Shown one piece after another: positions 1-9,453 of a stretch of 64,000 nucleotides of DNA; positions within the stretch are counted from its first letter, which is position 1, and every line of letters begins with the position of its first letter. The notes below the pieces were generated by a model. The model had not been told where the DNA came from, did no database searches, and saw only the letters and a program-made list of their open reading frames with translations. This DNA is from JALHSW01 sp963720675. GTDB lineage: Bacteria > Actinomycetota > Acidimicrobiia > IMCC26256 > PALSA-555. Made by a program: the position numbers and the translations under genes. The stretch is from positions 62,001 to 126,000 of the forward strand of contig CAVRGH010000004.1 of assembly GCA_963720675.1 (NCBI GenBank), given 5' to 3'.

Positions 1-34
1 CCGCTCGACGGACCCTTCGAAGGAGTGGGTGCGG

Positions 35-508
35 TCATCGTGTTCCCCAGGCGTAGGTCTGCTTGTAGAGACGGAGGTAGGTGAAGCTCTCGGTGCTGCG
101 CACTCCCGGAATCGCACGGATCTTGTCGTTCAACAGCCGCAAGAGGTGGTCGTCGTCCTCGCAGACGACCTCGAGGAGCACGTCGAAGGAACCGCTCACG
201 AGGACCACGTAGTCGATCTCGGGGATCGCGGCGATGGCGTCGGCGACCGCGCGGGTGTCACCCTCCACGTTGAGGCCGATCATCGCGATGCGGCGGAAGC
301 CGACCGTCATCGGGTCGGTGACGGCGACGATCTGGGTGACGCCGGACTCGATGAGGCGCTGGACGCGTTGCCGCACCGCGGCTTCGGACAACCCGACGTG
401 CTCGGCGAGCTTGGTGTAGGGCATCCGCCCGTCGCGCTGGAGCGCCTCGATGAGCGCTTTGTCGGTGTCGTCGATCGCCACCGTGACCTCGGTCGGTGCC
501 TTCGCCAT
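35..508 (-). CDS. Lrp/AsnC-family transcriptional regulator
   Basis: A 157-residue regulator of normal Lrp/AsnC length. The N-terminal third (about residues 10-60) is a winged helix-turn-helix with the family phrase KLAEHVGLSEAAVRQRV; the rest is a RAM ligand-binding domain. The ATG at 508 is chosen because it places the protein at family length; the frame stays open upstream into arginine-rich noise. A cluster of GGGAATCC-like boxes lies 30-75 bp upstream, and one of them sits in a 21-base block that recurs between the aldehyde dehydrogenase gene and potA near 21.66 kb. That suggests autoregulation and control of polyamine genes. The family assignment is firm; the effector (an amino acid, polyamine or degradation product) is inferred from the shared site only. 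Confidence 0.9.
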   Translation of the reverse strand: MAKAPTEVTVAIDDTDKALIEALQRDGRMPYTKLAEHVGLSEAAVRQRVQRLIESGVTQIVAVTDPMTVGFRRIAMIGLNVEGDTRAVADAIAAIPEIDYVVLVSGSFDVLLEVVCEDDDHLLRLLNDKIRAIPGVRSTESFTYLRLYKQTYAWGTR

Positions 509-537
509 GCCGCGACGATGACATGCTGCAGACGGTG

Positions 538-583
538 CGCGCAAGGGAATCCGTCGTCCGAGGGTATCCAGATGACGGAATCC
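538..583. promoter_or_regulatory. Candidate Lrp operator cluster upstream of the Lrp gene
   Basis: Three similar boxes lie in the same direction: AAGGGAATCC at 543-552, GAGGGTATCC at 560-569 and GACGGAATCC at 574-583. The first lies inside a 21-base block (538-558) that is identical to 21656-21676. Spacings of 17 and 14 bp, roughly one to two helical turns, fit the multi-site binding seen for Lrp proteins. Only one gene start (the regulator, at 508) lies next to it, so autoregulation is the simplest reading. Confidence 0.55.
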
Positions 584-628
584 GATGATCAGGTCGCTTC
601 TGACCACGGATCGCGAGCCCAGTTCGCC

Positions 629-3257
629 TCAGCTCGGGTCACCGTCCAGCGGGTCGAGGGCCTCGACCAGGACCCGGGCCACCTCCGCCACCTCGGGCTC
701 GCGGACCATCGTCACGTGGTGGGCGGGGACGGGCACGACGGTCAGGTCGGAGGTGACGAACGGCCCCCAGCCCAGGTCCGGCTCCCGGCGAAGGCGCAGG
801 GGCTCGTCGTCCGACTCGGCGCGCAGCACCAGGACCGGCCCCGGCCCGGGTCGGGGTTCGTAGCCGAGGGCGAGCCCCGCGTTGATGTGGGCGAAGGCCT
901 CGCGCCGGCGGGAGTCGCTCAGGCCCCGGAAGCGCCCGAGGACGGCGGCCGACCGGCGCCGGACCGACACGTAGGCGAGTCGGACCCCGCGGCGGGAGCG
1001 CGGGCCGATTCCGTCGCCGGGGAACAGCTCGCGGAACTTGGGCACGACGTCGTCGAGGCGGTGGGCGTTCGGATCGGGCAGGTCCGTGTCGAGCAGCACG
1101 ACGAGTGGGACGACGTCGCCGTCGGCGCGCAGCTGCTCCGCCATCTCGAGCGCGACCAAGCCACCGAAGGAGTGACCTGCGAGCACGTACGGACCACGGG
1201 GGTGGATCCGTCGGAGATCCTCGAGGTGGCCGCGCGCCCGGGCTTCGACCGTTCGGTCGAACGCCTCGTGGTTCTCGATGCCGCGCGCGTGCACGCCGTA
1301 GACGGTGCGCGCGTCGAGTCGCCTCGCGAGCGGCCGGAGGAAGAGCGCATGGGCGCCGCCGCCAGCCACGCACACGAAGGGGATCCGGTCGGGGTCCCCG
1401 GTGACGAGTGGCACGACGGTCGTCGCGACCCCCGGCCCTTCGTCGAGCGCGCGGGCGAGCTTGCGTGGGGTCGCCGCCGCGAGCAGCTGGGACGGCGCGA
1501 GCCGGAGGTCGGTGAGCGTCTCGAGCGAGAGCAGCAGCTCGACCGCGTCGAGTGAGTCGCCGCCGAGCTCGAAGAAGTCATCCGTCGCGCCGACGTCGTC
1601 GAGGTCGAGGATCTCCTCGAAGCGCGCCACCAGCGCGATCTCGAGCGGGCCGTTCGGCTTGACGGGGGCCTCGCGAGGAACGACACGCAACGCGTCGTCG
1701 CGCAGCGCCGCCCGGTCGACCTTCCCCCGTACGGTGTGCGGCAGCTCGTACATGATCACGAATCGACTCGGCACGGCGAACGCCGGCAGGACTCGACCCA
1801 GCTCGCGGCGCAGCGCGCCGATGGTGGGCTGGTCGATCGGGACGAGCTCGACGTGCGCGACGAGGCGGACGGTGCCGTCCGGCAGGGTCACCGGCGTGAT
1901 CGCCGCGTCGACGACGCCGTCGAGCCCGGCCAGTGCGTGCTCCACCTCGACCGTGTCGACGCCATTGCCTCGGACCTTCACCCGTCCGTCGAGGCGGCCG
2001 AGCACCTCGACCACGCCGTCGGTGACGCGTCCGACATCGCCGCTGCGCAGGGCGCGGGTGCCGTCCGGGAGCGTGACGAACTGCTGGGCGTCGAGCAGTG
2101 GGTCGTTCCAGTAGCCGTCGATCACGTGGGGTCCGAAGAACGTGATCTCGCCCGATTCCCCCAGACCCACCGGGACTCCACCCGGGTCCACGACGGCGAC
2201 GCCGTACCCGTGGAGCGGCGTGCCGGCCGGGATCGCGCCGGACGGGAGATCGGCGTCCGGCGGGAGCACGAAGGTGGTGACCGTGCTCGCCTCCTGGCTC
2301 CCGTACGCGTTGCAGAGCGTTGCCGCGGGGAACACCCGACGAACCGCGTCGAGCTCGTGACGGGCGAACCCCTCGCCACCGAACGCGAGGAAGCGGACGC
2401 TCCGGGCCACGCGTGCGCGTTGCTCCATGGACGTGGTCAGCGTCGACAGCACGGAGGGCACGGCCGAGAGGTAGGCGATCTCCTGCTCGTCGATCCATTC
2501 GCCGAGCCGGTCGATGCCCCGGCTCCCGAGGTCGTAGATGCACACCGTCGCACCGGAGAGCAGCTCGCCACCGCCGATCACCAGACCGCCGAGGAACGAC
2601 AGCGGGTAGAGCATCGCGCCACGCTCACCGGGTCGCTGGCCGACTGCGCCGCTCTGGATCCGGAGCATCGCGCCGAGCCGACCGTTGGTGTGCGGCACCG
2701 CCTTCGCCTGCCCCGTCGAACCCGAGGTGAGGTAGATCAGCGCCACGTCGTCGGGGTCGCCGACCGGAGCGCGTGCTCGGCCGTCGAGTTCCGCCCCGCC
2801 GAGATCCTGCTCCGAGACCGTCGGCACCCGGAGATCCACGGGGAGCTCGAGGTCGCGCTGCGTCACCACGATCGCCGAGGTCGAGGCGTTCGATCGCGTC
2901 GCGCGTGCGCTCCGGGGGGTCGCGCGGGTCGAGCGGAACGCACACCGCGCCGAGTCGAAGGATGGCGAGCATGCACACGAATGTGCGTGCGTCGTTTGCG
3001 GTGATCAGGCCGACCAGCTCCCCGCGGCGGACGCCGCGAGCGTCGAGTGCGGCCGCGACGCCGGCGCACGCGTCGTCGAGCTGCCGGAAGCTGAGCGACG
3101 TGTGCTCGTCGAGCAGCGCGACGTGCTCGGGAAACGCCTCGATCACCGTGAGCAGCTCGTCCCAGAGCGTGCCCGCGTCGCCGGTGGGGAGCACGCGCGA
3201 TCCGACCGGAGGAAGCCCGGAGGGTCCGAGCAAGACGCTCTCAGCTGGTTGGGCCAC
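629..3257 (-). CDS. Stand-alone adenylation-carrier-thioesterase protein (NRPS-like), frameshifted
   Basis: The repaired protein is about 875 residues. It has an AMP-binding adenylation domain (core motif LTSGSTGQAK near residue 176, GKVDR near 510), a carrier domain with the phosphopantetheine site GGDSL near 566, and an alpha/beta-hydrolase thioesterase (nucleophile motif GHSFGG near 695, acid in LLDTD, His in PAHHVTM). The GTG start at 3257 follows a GAGG ribosome site. The frame changes near 2870-2880, within the adenylation domain: removing one base there joins the two halves cleanly. No condensation or reductase domain is present, so it could activate and release, or cyclise, a single amino or aryl acid. 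The substrate is unknown. Its neighbours (Lrp regulator, PuuB-like oxidase) hint at amine chemistry. Confidence 0.8.
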
Positions 3258-3343
3258 GTGCTCGCCACCTCGGCGGGGTCGGTCGGAGGAGTCTCGCGCC
3301 GTGTCGGGAGGGCGAGTGAGGTCCACTTCGTAGGATGGTCGGC

Positions 3344-4666
3344 GTGTCCACATCGTCGGCGGCCCCGCTCGCGCCGGGGTTCCGGGAGTCGCCGCTCTGG
3401 CACGCCGACGTCTCGTTGCCCGAGGCCGTCCGGCACCTCGACGACCTGCCGCCTGCGGCCGACGTCGTGGTGGTGGGTGGCGGGTACTGCGGGATCACCG
3501 CGGCCGCCGAGCTGGCTCGGCGCGGCCGGCACGTGGTCGTGCTCGAGGCCGACGCGCTCGGCACCGGAGCGAGCACACGCAACGGTGGGATGGTGATCCC
3601 GGAGCTCAAGCACGGACCCCGACACCTCGCGCAGCGTCACGGCCCGCTGGGCGGGGAGCTGGTCGACGCGGTGTTCGACGCCTTCGCGCTGGTGGAGCGG
3701 CTGGTCGAGGAGTGGGCGATCGACTGCGACTATGCACGGTCCGGCGGGCTGCTCCTCGCGCATCACCCGGCGCAGGTGCCGGGGCTCGTCGAGGAGCTCC
3801 ACGAGTGGCAGGACGACCTCGGCGAGGACGCGAGGTTCCTGCCGCGCGACGAGCTGGCCACCGAGATCGGCTCGGACCAGTACCACGGGGGTCTGCTGGT
3901 CGAGCGCACCGGCGGCCTGCAGCCGGCGAAGTACCACGCCGGCCTGGTGCGCCGGGCGCTCGACGCCGGCGCGTCGCTGCACGAGCGCACGCATGCGCTC
4001 GCGATCGAAGCCCGTGCGGGCGGTGGGTTCCGCGTCGCCACGTCGCGAGGCGCCGTGGACGCGGGCGAGGTGTTCGTCGCGACGAACGCGTACAACGGGG
4101 ATCTCGTTCCGGGCCTCCGCGAGCGGGTGGTCCCGATCGGGAGCTTCATCATCGCGACCGAACCGTTGCCGCCGGACCTCGCACGTTCATGCATCCCCAA
4201 CCGACGGATGGTGTACGACGCGAAGAACTTCCTCTTCTACTGGCGCCTCTCACCCGACGACCGCATGGTCTTCGGTGGGCGAACGAGCCTGGCCGCGACG
4301 ACCGTGGCGCACGCGCGGGAAGCCCTCGCGCACGAGATGGTCCGGGTGCATCCACAGCTGATCGGAGTGCCGCTCGAGTACTCGTGGGGTGGCAACGTCG
4401 CGATCACCTTGGACCGACTCCCGCACTGTGGGCGGATGCCGATCGACGGGAGCGCGAGCGTCGCGTACACGACAGGGTGCAACGGCACCGGGGTCGCCCT
4501 GGCCACCTGGTTCGGGTACCGCGCCGCGGGGTGGTTGAGCGGTGAGGAGTCACCGCCACCGTTCTCACAGCTCCGGTTCCCGAAGATCCCGCTGCACGCA
4601 TGGCGCGAGCGGTACCTGCCCGCCGTGGGTTGGTGGTTCCGCGCGCGAGACCGGATCGGGCGGTAG
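3344..4666 (+). CDS. FAD-dependent amine oxidoreductase, gamma-glutamylputrescine oxidase-like
   Basis: A DAO-superfamily flavoprotein of about 440 residues. The dinucleotide-binding motif VVVGGGYCGITAA lies near residue 45, and the PuuB-like FAD segment GTGASTRNGGMV follows. C-terminal phrases such as WGGNVAITLDRLPHCG and GCNGTGVALATW match the gamma-glutamylputrescine oxidoreductase branch. The GTG at 3344 is preferred over ATG at 3335 because AGGA (3332-3335) is spaced 8 bases from it; the ATG overlaps that ribosome site. It would oxidise an N-acylated or free polyamine to an aldehyde with release of ammonia and H2O2. The role fits the Lrp gene 3 kb away and the polyamine transporter at 21-26 kb, but the exact substrate is inferred. 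It is convergent with bioD, one base apart. Confidence 0.8.
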   Translation: MSTSSAAPLAPGFRESPLWHADVSLPEAVRHLDDLPPAADVVVVGGGYCGITAAAELARRGRHVVVLEADALGTGASTRNGGMVIPELKHGPRHLAQRHGPLGGELVDAVFDAFALVERLVEEWAIDCDYARSGGLLLAHHPAQVPGLVEELHEWQDDLGEDARFLPRDELATEIGSDQYHGGLLVERTGGLQPAKYHAGLVRRALDAGASLHERTHALAIEARAGGGFRVATSRGAVDAGEVFVATNAYNGDLVPGLRERVVPIGSFIIATEPLPPDLARSCIPNRRMVYDAKNFLFYWRLSPDDRMVFGGRTSLAATTVAHAREALAHEMVRVHPQLIGVPLEYSWGGNVAITLDRLPHCGRMPIDGSASVAYTTGCNGTGVALATWFGYRAAGWLSGEESPPPFSQLRFPKIPLHAWRERYLPAVGWWFRARDRIGR

Positions 4667-4667
4667 C

Positions 4668-5321
4668 TCAGGCCGGCCCGGATGCGCGCGTCAGCCGATC
4701 GACGAGGTCGGGAACGGTGGTCACGACCTCGATCGTGTCGACTGTCGTCAGCCAGTCACGATTCGCGCGGTGCAGGGCGATCGAGTCGTCGTAGCGGTTG
4801 AGGACGACGACCACGGGTGCGACGGCCGCGAACGCGTCCCGGCCGAGTCGGACCGCGTTGATCGTGCCGAGGCCGGCATCGGCGACGAGGACCACGACGT
4901 CGGGCCGCAGCGCGGTGCTGAGGGTCACCGAGTCGCCGTCGTCCGCGAGCGGCGAACGGGGCCCGCCGGCACCTTCGACGACACCGACGTCCAGCCGGTC
5001 GGGCCACGCGAGCTCCGCCACGAGGTCCGCGGTGGAGAAGCCGGGTCTCCCGAGGGCGGCCGCGGCCATCGGTGGTGCCATCGGCACCTCGTACCACCGG
5101 TGCGGCAGGCAGACCGCGGACGCCTCCTCGCCGGTCGCCGCGCCGAGCACGGCGGCGTCCGTCTCGGCATCGTCGGGGTCGAACGACTGGGCCGGCTTGC
5201 GGGCGGCAACCGTTCGGCCCGCGTCGCGGAGCGCCCGGGCGGCAGCGGCGCCCCACCACGTCTTGCCGACCTCGGTGCCCGTCCCGCTGACGAACACGAG
5301 CAGACGGGGGCGGGGTGTCAC
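4668..5321 (-). CDS. bioD: Dethiobiotin synthetase
   Basis: 217 residues, typical BioD length. The P-loop SGTGTEVGKT (residues 12-21) binds ATP, and VVEGAGGPRSPL is the characteristic second motif. The enzyme closes the ureido ring of biotin from 7,8-diaminopelargonate, CO2 and ATP in the cytoplasm. It is the last gene of the bioA-bioF-bioD operon, 10 bp after bioF. No bioB or early pimelate-forming gene is visible in the window, so the final sulphur insertion must be encoded elsewhere or biotin synthesis is incomplete. Confidence 0.93.
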   Translation of the reverse strand: MTPRPRLLVFVSGTGTEVGKTWWGAAAARALRDAGRTVAARKPAQSFDPDDAETDAAVLGAATGEEASAVCLPHRWYEVPMAPPMAAAALGRPGFSTADLVAELAWPDRLDVGVVEGAGGPRSPLADDGDSVTLSTALRPDVVVLVADAGLGTINAVRLGRDAFAAVAPVVVVLNRYDDSIALHRANRDWLTTVDTIEVVTTVPDLVDRLTRASGPA

Positions 5322-5331
5322 CGCTCCACCT

Positions 5332-6450
5332 TCACGCCGTGAGCACGGAGAGCGCGCGTGCGAGTGCGTCGACCTGCTCCTCGCTGTGTGCAGCCGAGAG
5401 CGCGACGCGGAGCCGTGACGTGCCCGGCGGCACGGTCGGCGGCCGGATCGCGGGGACGAGCATCCCTTGATCGAGCAATGCGGCGGATGCGTCCAACGTG
5501 GCGCGTTCGTCGCCGAACATGACCGGGACGATCGGAGAAGGGTGGCCGGGCCGCAGGCGCTCGACGTGTTCGCGCAGTCGGGCGCACAGGCCGTCGCCTT
5601 CGGGCGACCGCAGCACGTGCAGGGCAGCGCACGCGGCGGCCACGTCGGCGGGGGTCGGTGCGGTGGTGAAGATGTACGGACGCGCGAGGTTGACGAGCAA
5701 GTCCGTGAACGGTGCCGAACACGCAGCGAACCCGCCGAGCGCGCCGAGGGTCTTCGAGAGCGTCCCCACCCGGACGACGTCGAGGTCGTCGGCCCCCGCG
5801 AGGTCGAGGTCGGGTCCGAGCACCGCGTGCGCCTCGTCGACCACGAGCAACGCGGCGTGCTTCGTACAGATCTCGACGAGCTCCGGGAGCGGGGCGACGT
5901 CGCCGTCCATCGAGAACACGGTGTCGGACACGACGATGCAGCGACGGTCGCCGGCCCTGGTGAGCAGCACGTCGACGTGCTCGGGGTCGGCGTGTCGGGC
6001 GATCGTGGTCTCGGCCCGCGCGAGCCGACAGCCGTCGATGATCGATGCGTGGTTCAGCTCGTCGGAGACGATCAGCACGCCGTCGGTCCCGAACGTCGTG
6101 AGGACTCCGAGGTTCGCCGCAAAGCCGGTGGGGAAGAGGACGGCACGCTCGGCGCCCTTCCATGCGGCGAGGTCGTGCTCGAGCTCCGTGTGGACGGGTC
6201 GCGAGCCCACGATGAGCCGGGCCGAGCCCGAGCCGGCGCCCCACCGGTCGAGCGCGGCGTGCGCGGCGGCGAGCACGGCGGGGTGCTGGGTGAGGCCGAG
6301 GTAGTCGTTCGACGCGAACGAGACGACGGGACGGCCGTCGGGTGCGAGCTTCCCCTCGGGCCCGGCCGCGTCGAGGTCGCGCGGCGCCCGCCACTGACCG
6401 GCGTCACGGATGCCCGTGGCCTGCTCGCGCGCCCACGACCGCCAGGTCAT
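5332..6450 (-). CDS. bioF: 8-amino-7-oxononanoate synthase
   Basis: 372-residue PLP enzyme of the alpha-oxoamine synthase family. It condenses pimeloyl-ACP/CoA with L-alanine to give 8-amino-7-oxononanoate. Visible marks are FASNDYLGLTQHP at the N-terminus, the segment SDELNHASIIDGCR, VVDEAHAVLG with the PLP-ring Asp, and GTLSKTLGALGG with the Schiff-base lysine. It overlaps bioA by 4 bp (ATGA) and is followed by bioD after 10 bp, so the three are almost certainly co-transcribed and translationally coupled. Confidence 0.93.
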   Translation of the reverse strand: MTWRSWAREQATGIRDAGQWRAPRDLDAAGPEGKLAPDGRPVVSFASNDYLGLTQHPAVLAAAHAALDRWGAGSGSARLIVGSRPVHTELEHDLAAWKGAERAVLFPTGFAANLGVLTTFGTDGVLIVSDELNHASIIDGCRLARAETTIARHADPEHVDVLLTRAGDRRCIVVSDTVFSMDGDVAPLPELVEICTKHAALLVVDEAHAVLGPDLDLAGADDLDVVRVGTLSKTLGALGGFAACSAPFTDLLVNLARPYIFTTAPTPADVAAACAALHVLRSPEGDGLCARLREHVERLRPGHPSPIVPVMFGDERATLDASAALLDQGMLVPAIRPPTVPPGTSRLRVALSAAHSEEQVDALARALSVLTA

Positions 6451-7790
6451 GGTGCTTCGGCGCCGCCGAGCGGGCCGGACGCGGGTGGCTCCGGTGCCGA
6501 AGCCGCGACGGCAGCGATCGAGTCGACCAGGACGTCGACGATCCGCTCGAGCTCCGCCGTGGTGATGGTGAGCGGGGGCATGAGCACGACGACGTCGCCG
6601 AGCGGGCGGAGCAGCACGCCGCGCTGCACCGCGGCGGCGCAGACCCTTCTCCCCCAGCGGGTTGCTCCCTCCGGTGGCGCGAGCTCGACCCCGCCCATCA
6701 GGCCCTGGAGCCGCACGTCGTGCACCGCGGCGAGGGGTGCCACCCGGTGGGCCAGCAGCTCACGCAGCTCTTCGGAGCGAGCCCGGACGTTGTCGAGCAC
6801 CCGCCACGAGTCGAGCAGCTCGAGGTGACGGAGTGCGACGGCGCACGCGAGCGCGTTCCCACTGTAGGAGTGCCCGTGGTACAGGGTCTTCTCCGAGAGA
6901 TCCGGCCCGAGGAACGCGTCGAACACGCGCCCGCTCGCGACCGTCGCCGACTGCGCGAGGTAGCCCGCGGTCAGGCCCTTGCCGAGGACCAGGAGGTCCG
7001 GCCGCAGACCGCACTGTTCGGACGCGAACAGCGTGCCCGTGCGCCCGAACCCGGTGGCGACCTCGTCGCAGATCAGGAGGACGTCATGCTCGCGACACGC
7101 TGCTCCGAGCGCCGTGAACGCGTCGGGCGCTGCGAGCTGCATCCCGGCGGCTCCCTGCACCAGCGGCTCGACGATCACCGCCGCCAGCTCGTCGGCGTGC
7201 GCGGCCACCATCGCAGCCGCGATCTCGAAGCACTCGGGGTCGCCGAAGGCCGGCGCTCGCAGCACCGGGAAACGGAGCGGGTCGAAGAGGTCGGTGCCGA
7301 AGCCACCGTCACCGACCGAGAGTGCTCCCACGGTGTCGCCGTGGTACGCGCCGCCGAACGCCAGGAAGGTGGTGCGACCCGTCACGCCGCGGTTGACCCA
7401 GTACTGAAACGCGATCTTCAGCGCCTGCTCGACGGCGGAGGCGCCGTCGGACGCGAAGAGGAAGTGCGGCGCATCGACCGGGACCCGGGGCGCCAGTGCT
7501 TCGGCGAGCTCGATCACGATGCGGTTGCCGTTGCCGAGCATGGTGGAGTGCGCACCGCGCTCGAGCTGCTCATGGATCGCCGCGTCGAGCTCGGGGACGT
7601 GGTGACCGATCGTGTTGACCCACAGGGACGAGATGGCGTCGAGGTACCGGTTCCCATCGACGTCGATGAGCTCGTGGCCCTCGGCGCGCTCGACGACGAT
7701 CGGCGAGCTCTCCGCGTACGCCGACATCTGCGTGAACCCGTGCCACACGACGTCCGAGTCGCGTTTCGTCCAGACCGGCCCCTCGTCCAC
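6447..7790 (-). CDS. bioA: Adenosylmethionine-8-amino-7-oxononanoate aminotransferase
   Basis: 447-residue class III aminotransferase that uses SAM as amino donor to make 7,8-diaminopelargonate. The N-terminal VWHGFTQM phrase is typical of BioA. GGAYHGDTVGALS marks the cofactor phosphate site, CDEVATGFGRTG holds the PLP-ring Asp, and LGKGLTAGYL holds the PLP lysine. The start is GTG at 7790; a G-rich ribosome site lies about 13 bases upstream, a little far. The divergent thiolase-like gene begins only 20 bp away at 7811, so each promoter must overlap the other gene's coding region or the transcripts must be nearly leaderless. Confidence 0.92.
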   Translation of the reverse strand: MDEGPVWTKRDSDVVWHGFTQMSAYAESSPIVVERAEGHELIDVDGNRYLDAISSLWVNTIGHHVPELDAAIHEQLERGAHSTMLGNGNRIVIELAEALAPRVPVDAPHFLFASDGASAVEQALKIAFQYWVNRGVTGRTTFLAFGGAYHGDTVGALSVGDGGFGTDLFDPLRFPVLRAPAFGDPECFEIAAAMVAAHADELAAVIVEPLVQGAAGMQLAAPDAFTALGAACREHDVLLICDEVATGFGRTGTLFASEQCGLRPDLLVLGKGLTAGYLAQSATVASGRVFDAFLGPDLSEKTLYHGHSYSGNALACAVALRHLELLDSWRVLDNVRARSEELRELLAHRVAPLAAVHDVRLQGLMGGVELAPPEGATRWGRRVCAAAVQRGVLLRPLGDVVVLMPPLTITTAELERIVDVLVDSIAAVAASAPEPPASGPLGGAEAP

Positions 7791-7810
7791 CGTGCCATGA
7801 TGCCCCCTCG

Positions 7811-9016
7811 ATGACCCTCAGAGACAAGGCCGCAGTCGTCGGAGTCGGCTCGACGCCGTACTACAAGCGGGGGCGTTCGCTCCCGCAGACGCCGTTCGAG
7901 ATGGCGGGCAAGGCGATGCTCACCGCGCTCGAGGACGCGGGACTGTCCGTCACCGATGTCGACGGGCTCGCGCTGTACTCGTTCGGGCTGGGTGGCGACA
8001 CCTCGTTGTTCGCACAGGTGATGGGCATCCCCGAGGTGCGCTTCACCGCGATGCTGACCGGTGGTGGGGGTGGTGCCGCCGGATCGGTCGGGCTCGCCGC
8101 CGCCGCGGTGGCGTCGGGCATGGCCGAGTGCGTCGTCAGCCTGATGTCACTCCAGCAGTCCGTGAGCCGCTTCGGCGCGTCGTTCGCACCGAAGGGCAAG
8201 CCGGGCGCCCAGTACTCGGCCCCACCGACGCCGGAGGGCAACTTCATCCAGCCGGCGGGGCTGATGGGCCCGGGCCAGATGTTCGCCGTGCTCGCCCAGC
8301 GGCACATGCACCTCTACGGCACCAAGCGGGAGCACTTCGCCGAGGTCGCGATCTCCACGCGGGAGAACGCGCGGCGCCGCGACACGTCGATCATGCGCGA
8401 CGAGCTCACGCTCGACGACTACTTCGACGCCCGGATGATCGCCGATCCCCTCTGCTTGTTCGACTTCTGCCTGGAGTGCGACGGCGCGGTCGCGGTCGTC
8501 ACCACGACGGCCGAGCGAGCGAAGGACCTGCGGCACCCGCCGGCCTACGTGCGCGCGTCGGCCAACGGCGGCAACGGTCGGTGGGGCCAGGCGATCACCT
8601 GGATGGGGATGCCCGACGCCGAGTTCGCGTCCTCGGGGCATCGCCCGGTCGCGAAGCGGCTCTGGGAGATGGCGGGCACCGGGCCGGAGGCGGTCGACGT
8701 CGCGCTCCTCTACGACCACTTCTCGCCCATGGTCGTCCTGCAGCTGGAGGACTACGGCTTCTGTGGCATCGGTGAGGGCGGCGCGTTCGTGGCCGACGGC
8801 AACATCCGCTGGCCGAGCGGGAGCCTGCCCGTGAACACGCACGGCGGGAACCTGTCCGAGGCGTACATCATCGGCATGACGCACGTCCGGGAAGGGGTCG
8901 AGCAGGTCCGCGGGAGTGCGGTGAACCAGGTCGAGGGCGCGAAGCTCGCGCTCGTCACCGGCGGGCCGGCATCGATCCCGGTCTCGTCGCTCCTCCTGGC
9001 GAGCGAGCCGGCATGA
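7811..9016 (+). CDS. Thiolase-like lipid-transfer protein lacking the catalytic cysteine (Ltp2-like)
   Basis: 401 residues with the SCP-x/lipid-transfer type thiolase fold. At the position of the usual nucleophilic cysteine the protein reads GGGGGAAGS (residues 84-92), so it cannot form the acyl-enzyme of a true thiolase. The second active-site motif NTHGGNLSEAY (from residue 342, His344) is kept. Such cysteine-less thiolases paired with a DUF35 protein include the Ltp2-ChsH2 retro-aldolases that cut beta-hydroxyacyl-CoA side chains in actinobacterial steroid breakdown. The next gene is a DUF35 protein overlapping by ATGA, which supports a two-subunit aldolase or acyltransferase here. The substrate is unknown. 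It is the first gene of a five-gene operon. Confidence 0.82.
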   Translation: MTLRDKAAVVGVGSTPYYKRGRSLPQTPFEMAGKAMLTALEDAGLSVTDVDGLALYSFGLGGDTSLFAQVMGIPEVRFTAMLTGGGGGAAGSVGLAAAAVASGMAECVVSLMSLQQSVSRFGASFAPKGKPGAQYSAPPTPEGNFIQPAGLMGPGQMFAVLAQRHMHLYGTKREHFAEVAISTRENARRRDTSIMRDELTLDDYFDARMIADPLCLFDFCLECDGAVAVVTTTAERAKDLRHPPAYVRASANGGNGRWGQAITWMGMPDAEFASSGHRPVAKRLWEMAGTGPEAVDVALLYDHFSPMVVLQLEDYGFCGIGEGGAFVADGNIRWPSGSLPVNTHGGNLSEAYIIGMTHVREGVEQVRGSAVNQVEGAKLALVTGGPASIPVSSLLLASEPA

Positions 9017-9453
9017 GCGCGCCCCTTGCGAAGCTCCCGCCGGCCGAGCTGATCAGCCTCGTCCCCGACGTCTGGACGAAGCCGTTCTGGGACGCCGCCG
9101 CCGAGCACCGGCTCGTGATCCCCCGCTGCACCGGGTGCGGCACCTTCCGCCTCCCGCCGAGTGCGTTCTGCTGGAAGTGCCAGTCCCAGGACGTCGAGTG
9201 GGTCGAGCACGACGGCAACGGCACCGTCTACAGCTTCACGGTGATCCACCACCCGATCCTCCCGGACCTCGCCGACTCCGTGCCGCACGTCCCGACCGTG
9301 GTCGAGCTCCCGGGCACGAACGGCTGTCGGCTCGTCGCGGCACTGATCGACGTGCACATCGACGAGGTGAAGGTCGGGATGCCGGTCGAGCTGGTGTGGC
9401 GCGACGTCCGCGACGGAGAGACCGTCCCGACGTTCCGTCCCGCAGGCTCATGA
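9013..9453 (+). CDS. DUF35 zinc-ribbon/OB-fold protein, partner of the thiolase-like protein
   Basis: 146 residues. A rubredoxin-like zinc ribbon is given by Cys39, Cys42, Cys53 and Cys56 (CTGCG and CWKC), followed by an OB-fold with GNGTVYSFTVIHHP. Proteins of this family bind acyl-CoA and form complexes with thiolase-fold partners; in ChsH2 and related systems they complete the active site. The 4-bp overlap with the thiolase-like gene implies translational coupling and a stoichiometric complex. Confidence 0.88.
   Translation: MSAPLAKLPPAELISLVPDVWTKPFWDAAAEHRLVIPRCTGCGTFRLPPSAFCWKCQSQDVEWVEHDGNGTVYSFTVIHHPILPDLADSVPHVPTVVELPGTNGCRLVAALIDVHIDEVKVGMPVELVWRDVRDGETVPTFRPAGS

Noticed and set aside
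29..1555. 508-codon plus-strand frame opposite the Lrp and NRPS-like genes
   Set aside because: Low-complexity Glu/Val/Arg text without motifs; the opposite strand holds clear HTH, carrier and thioesterase motifs.
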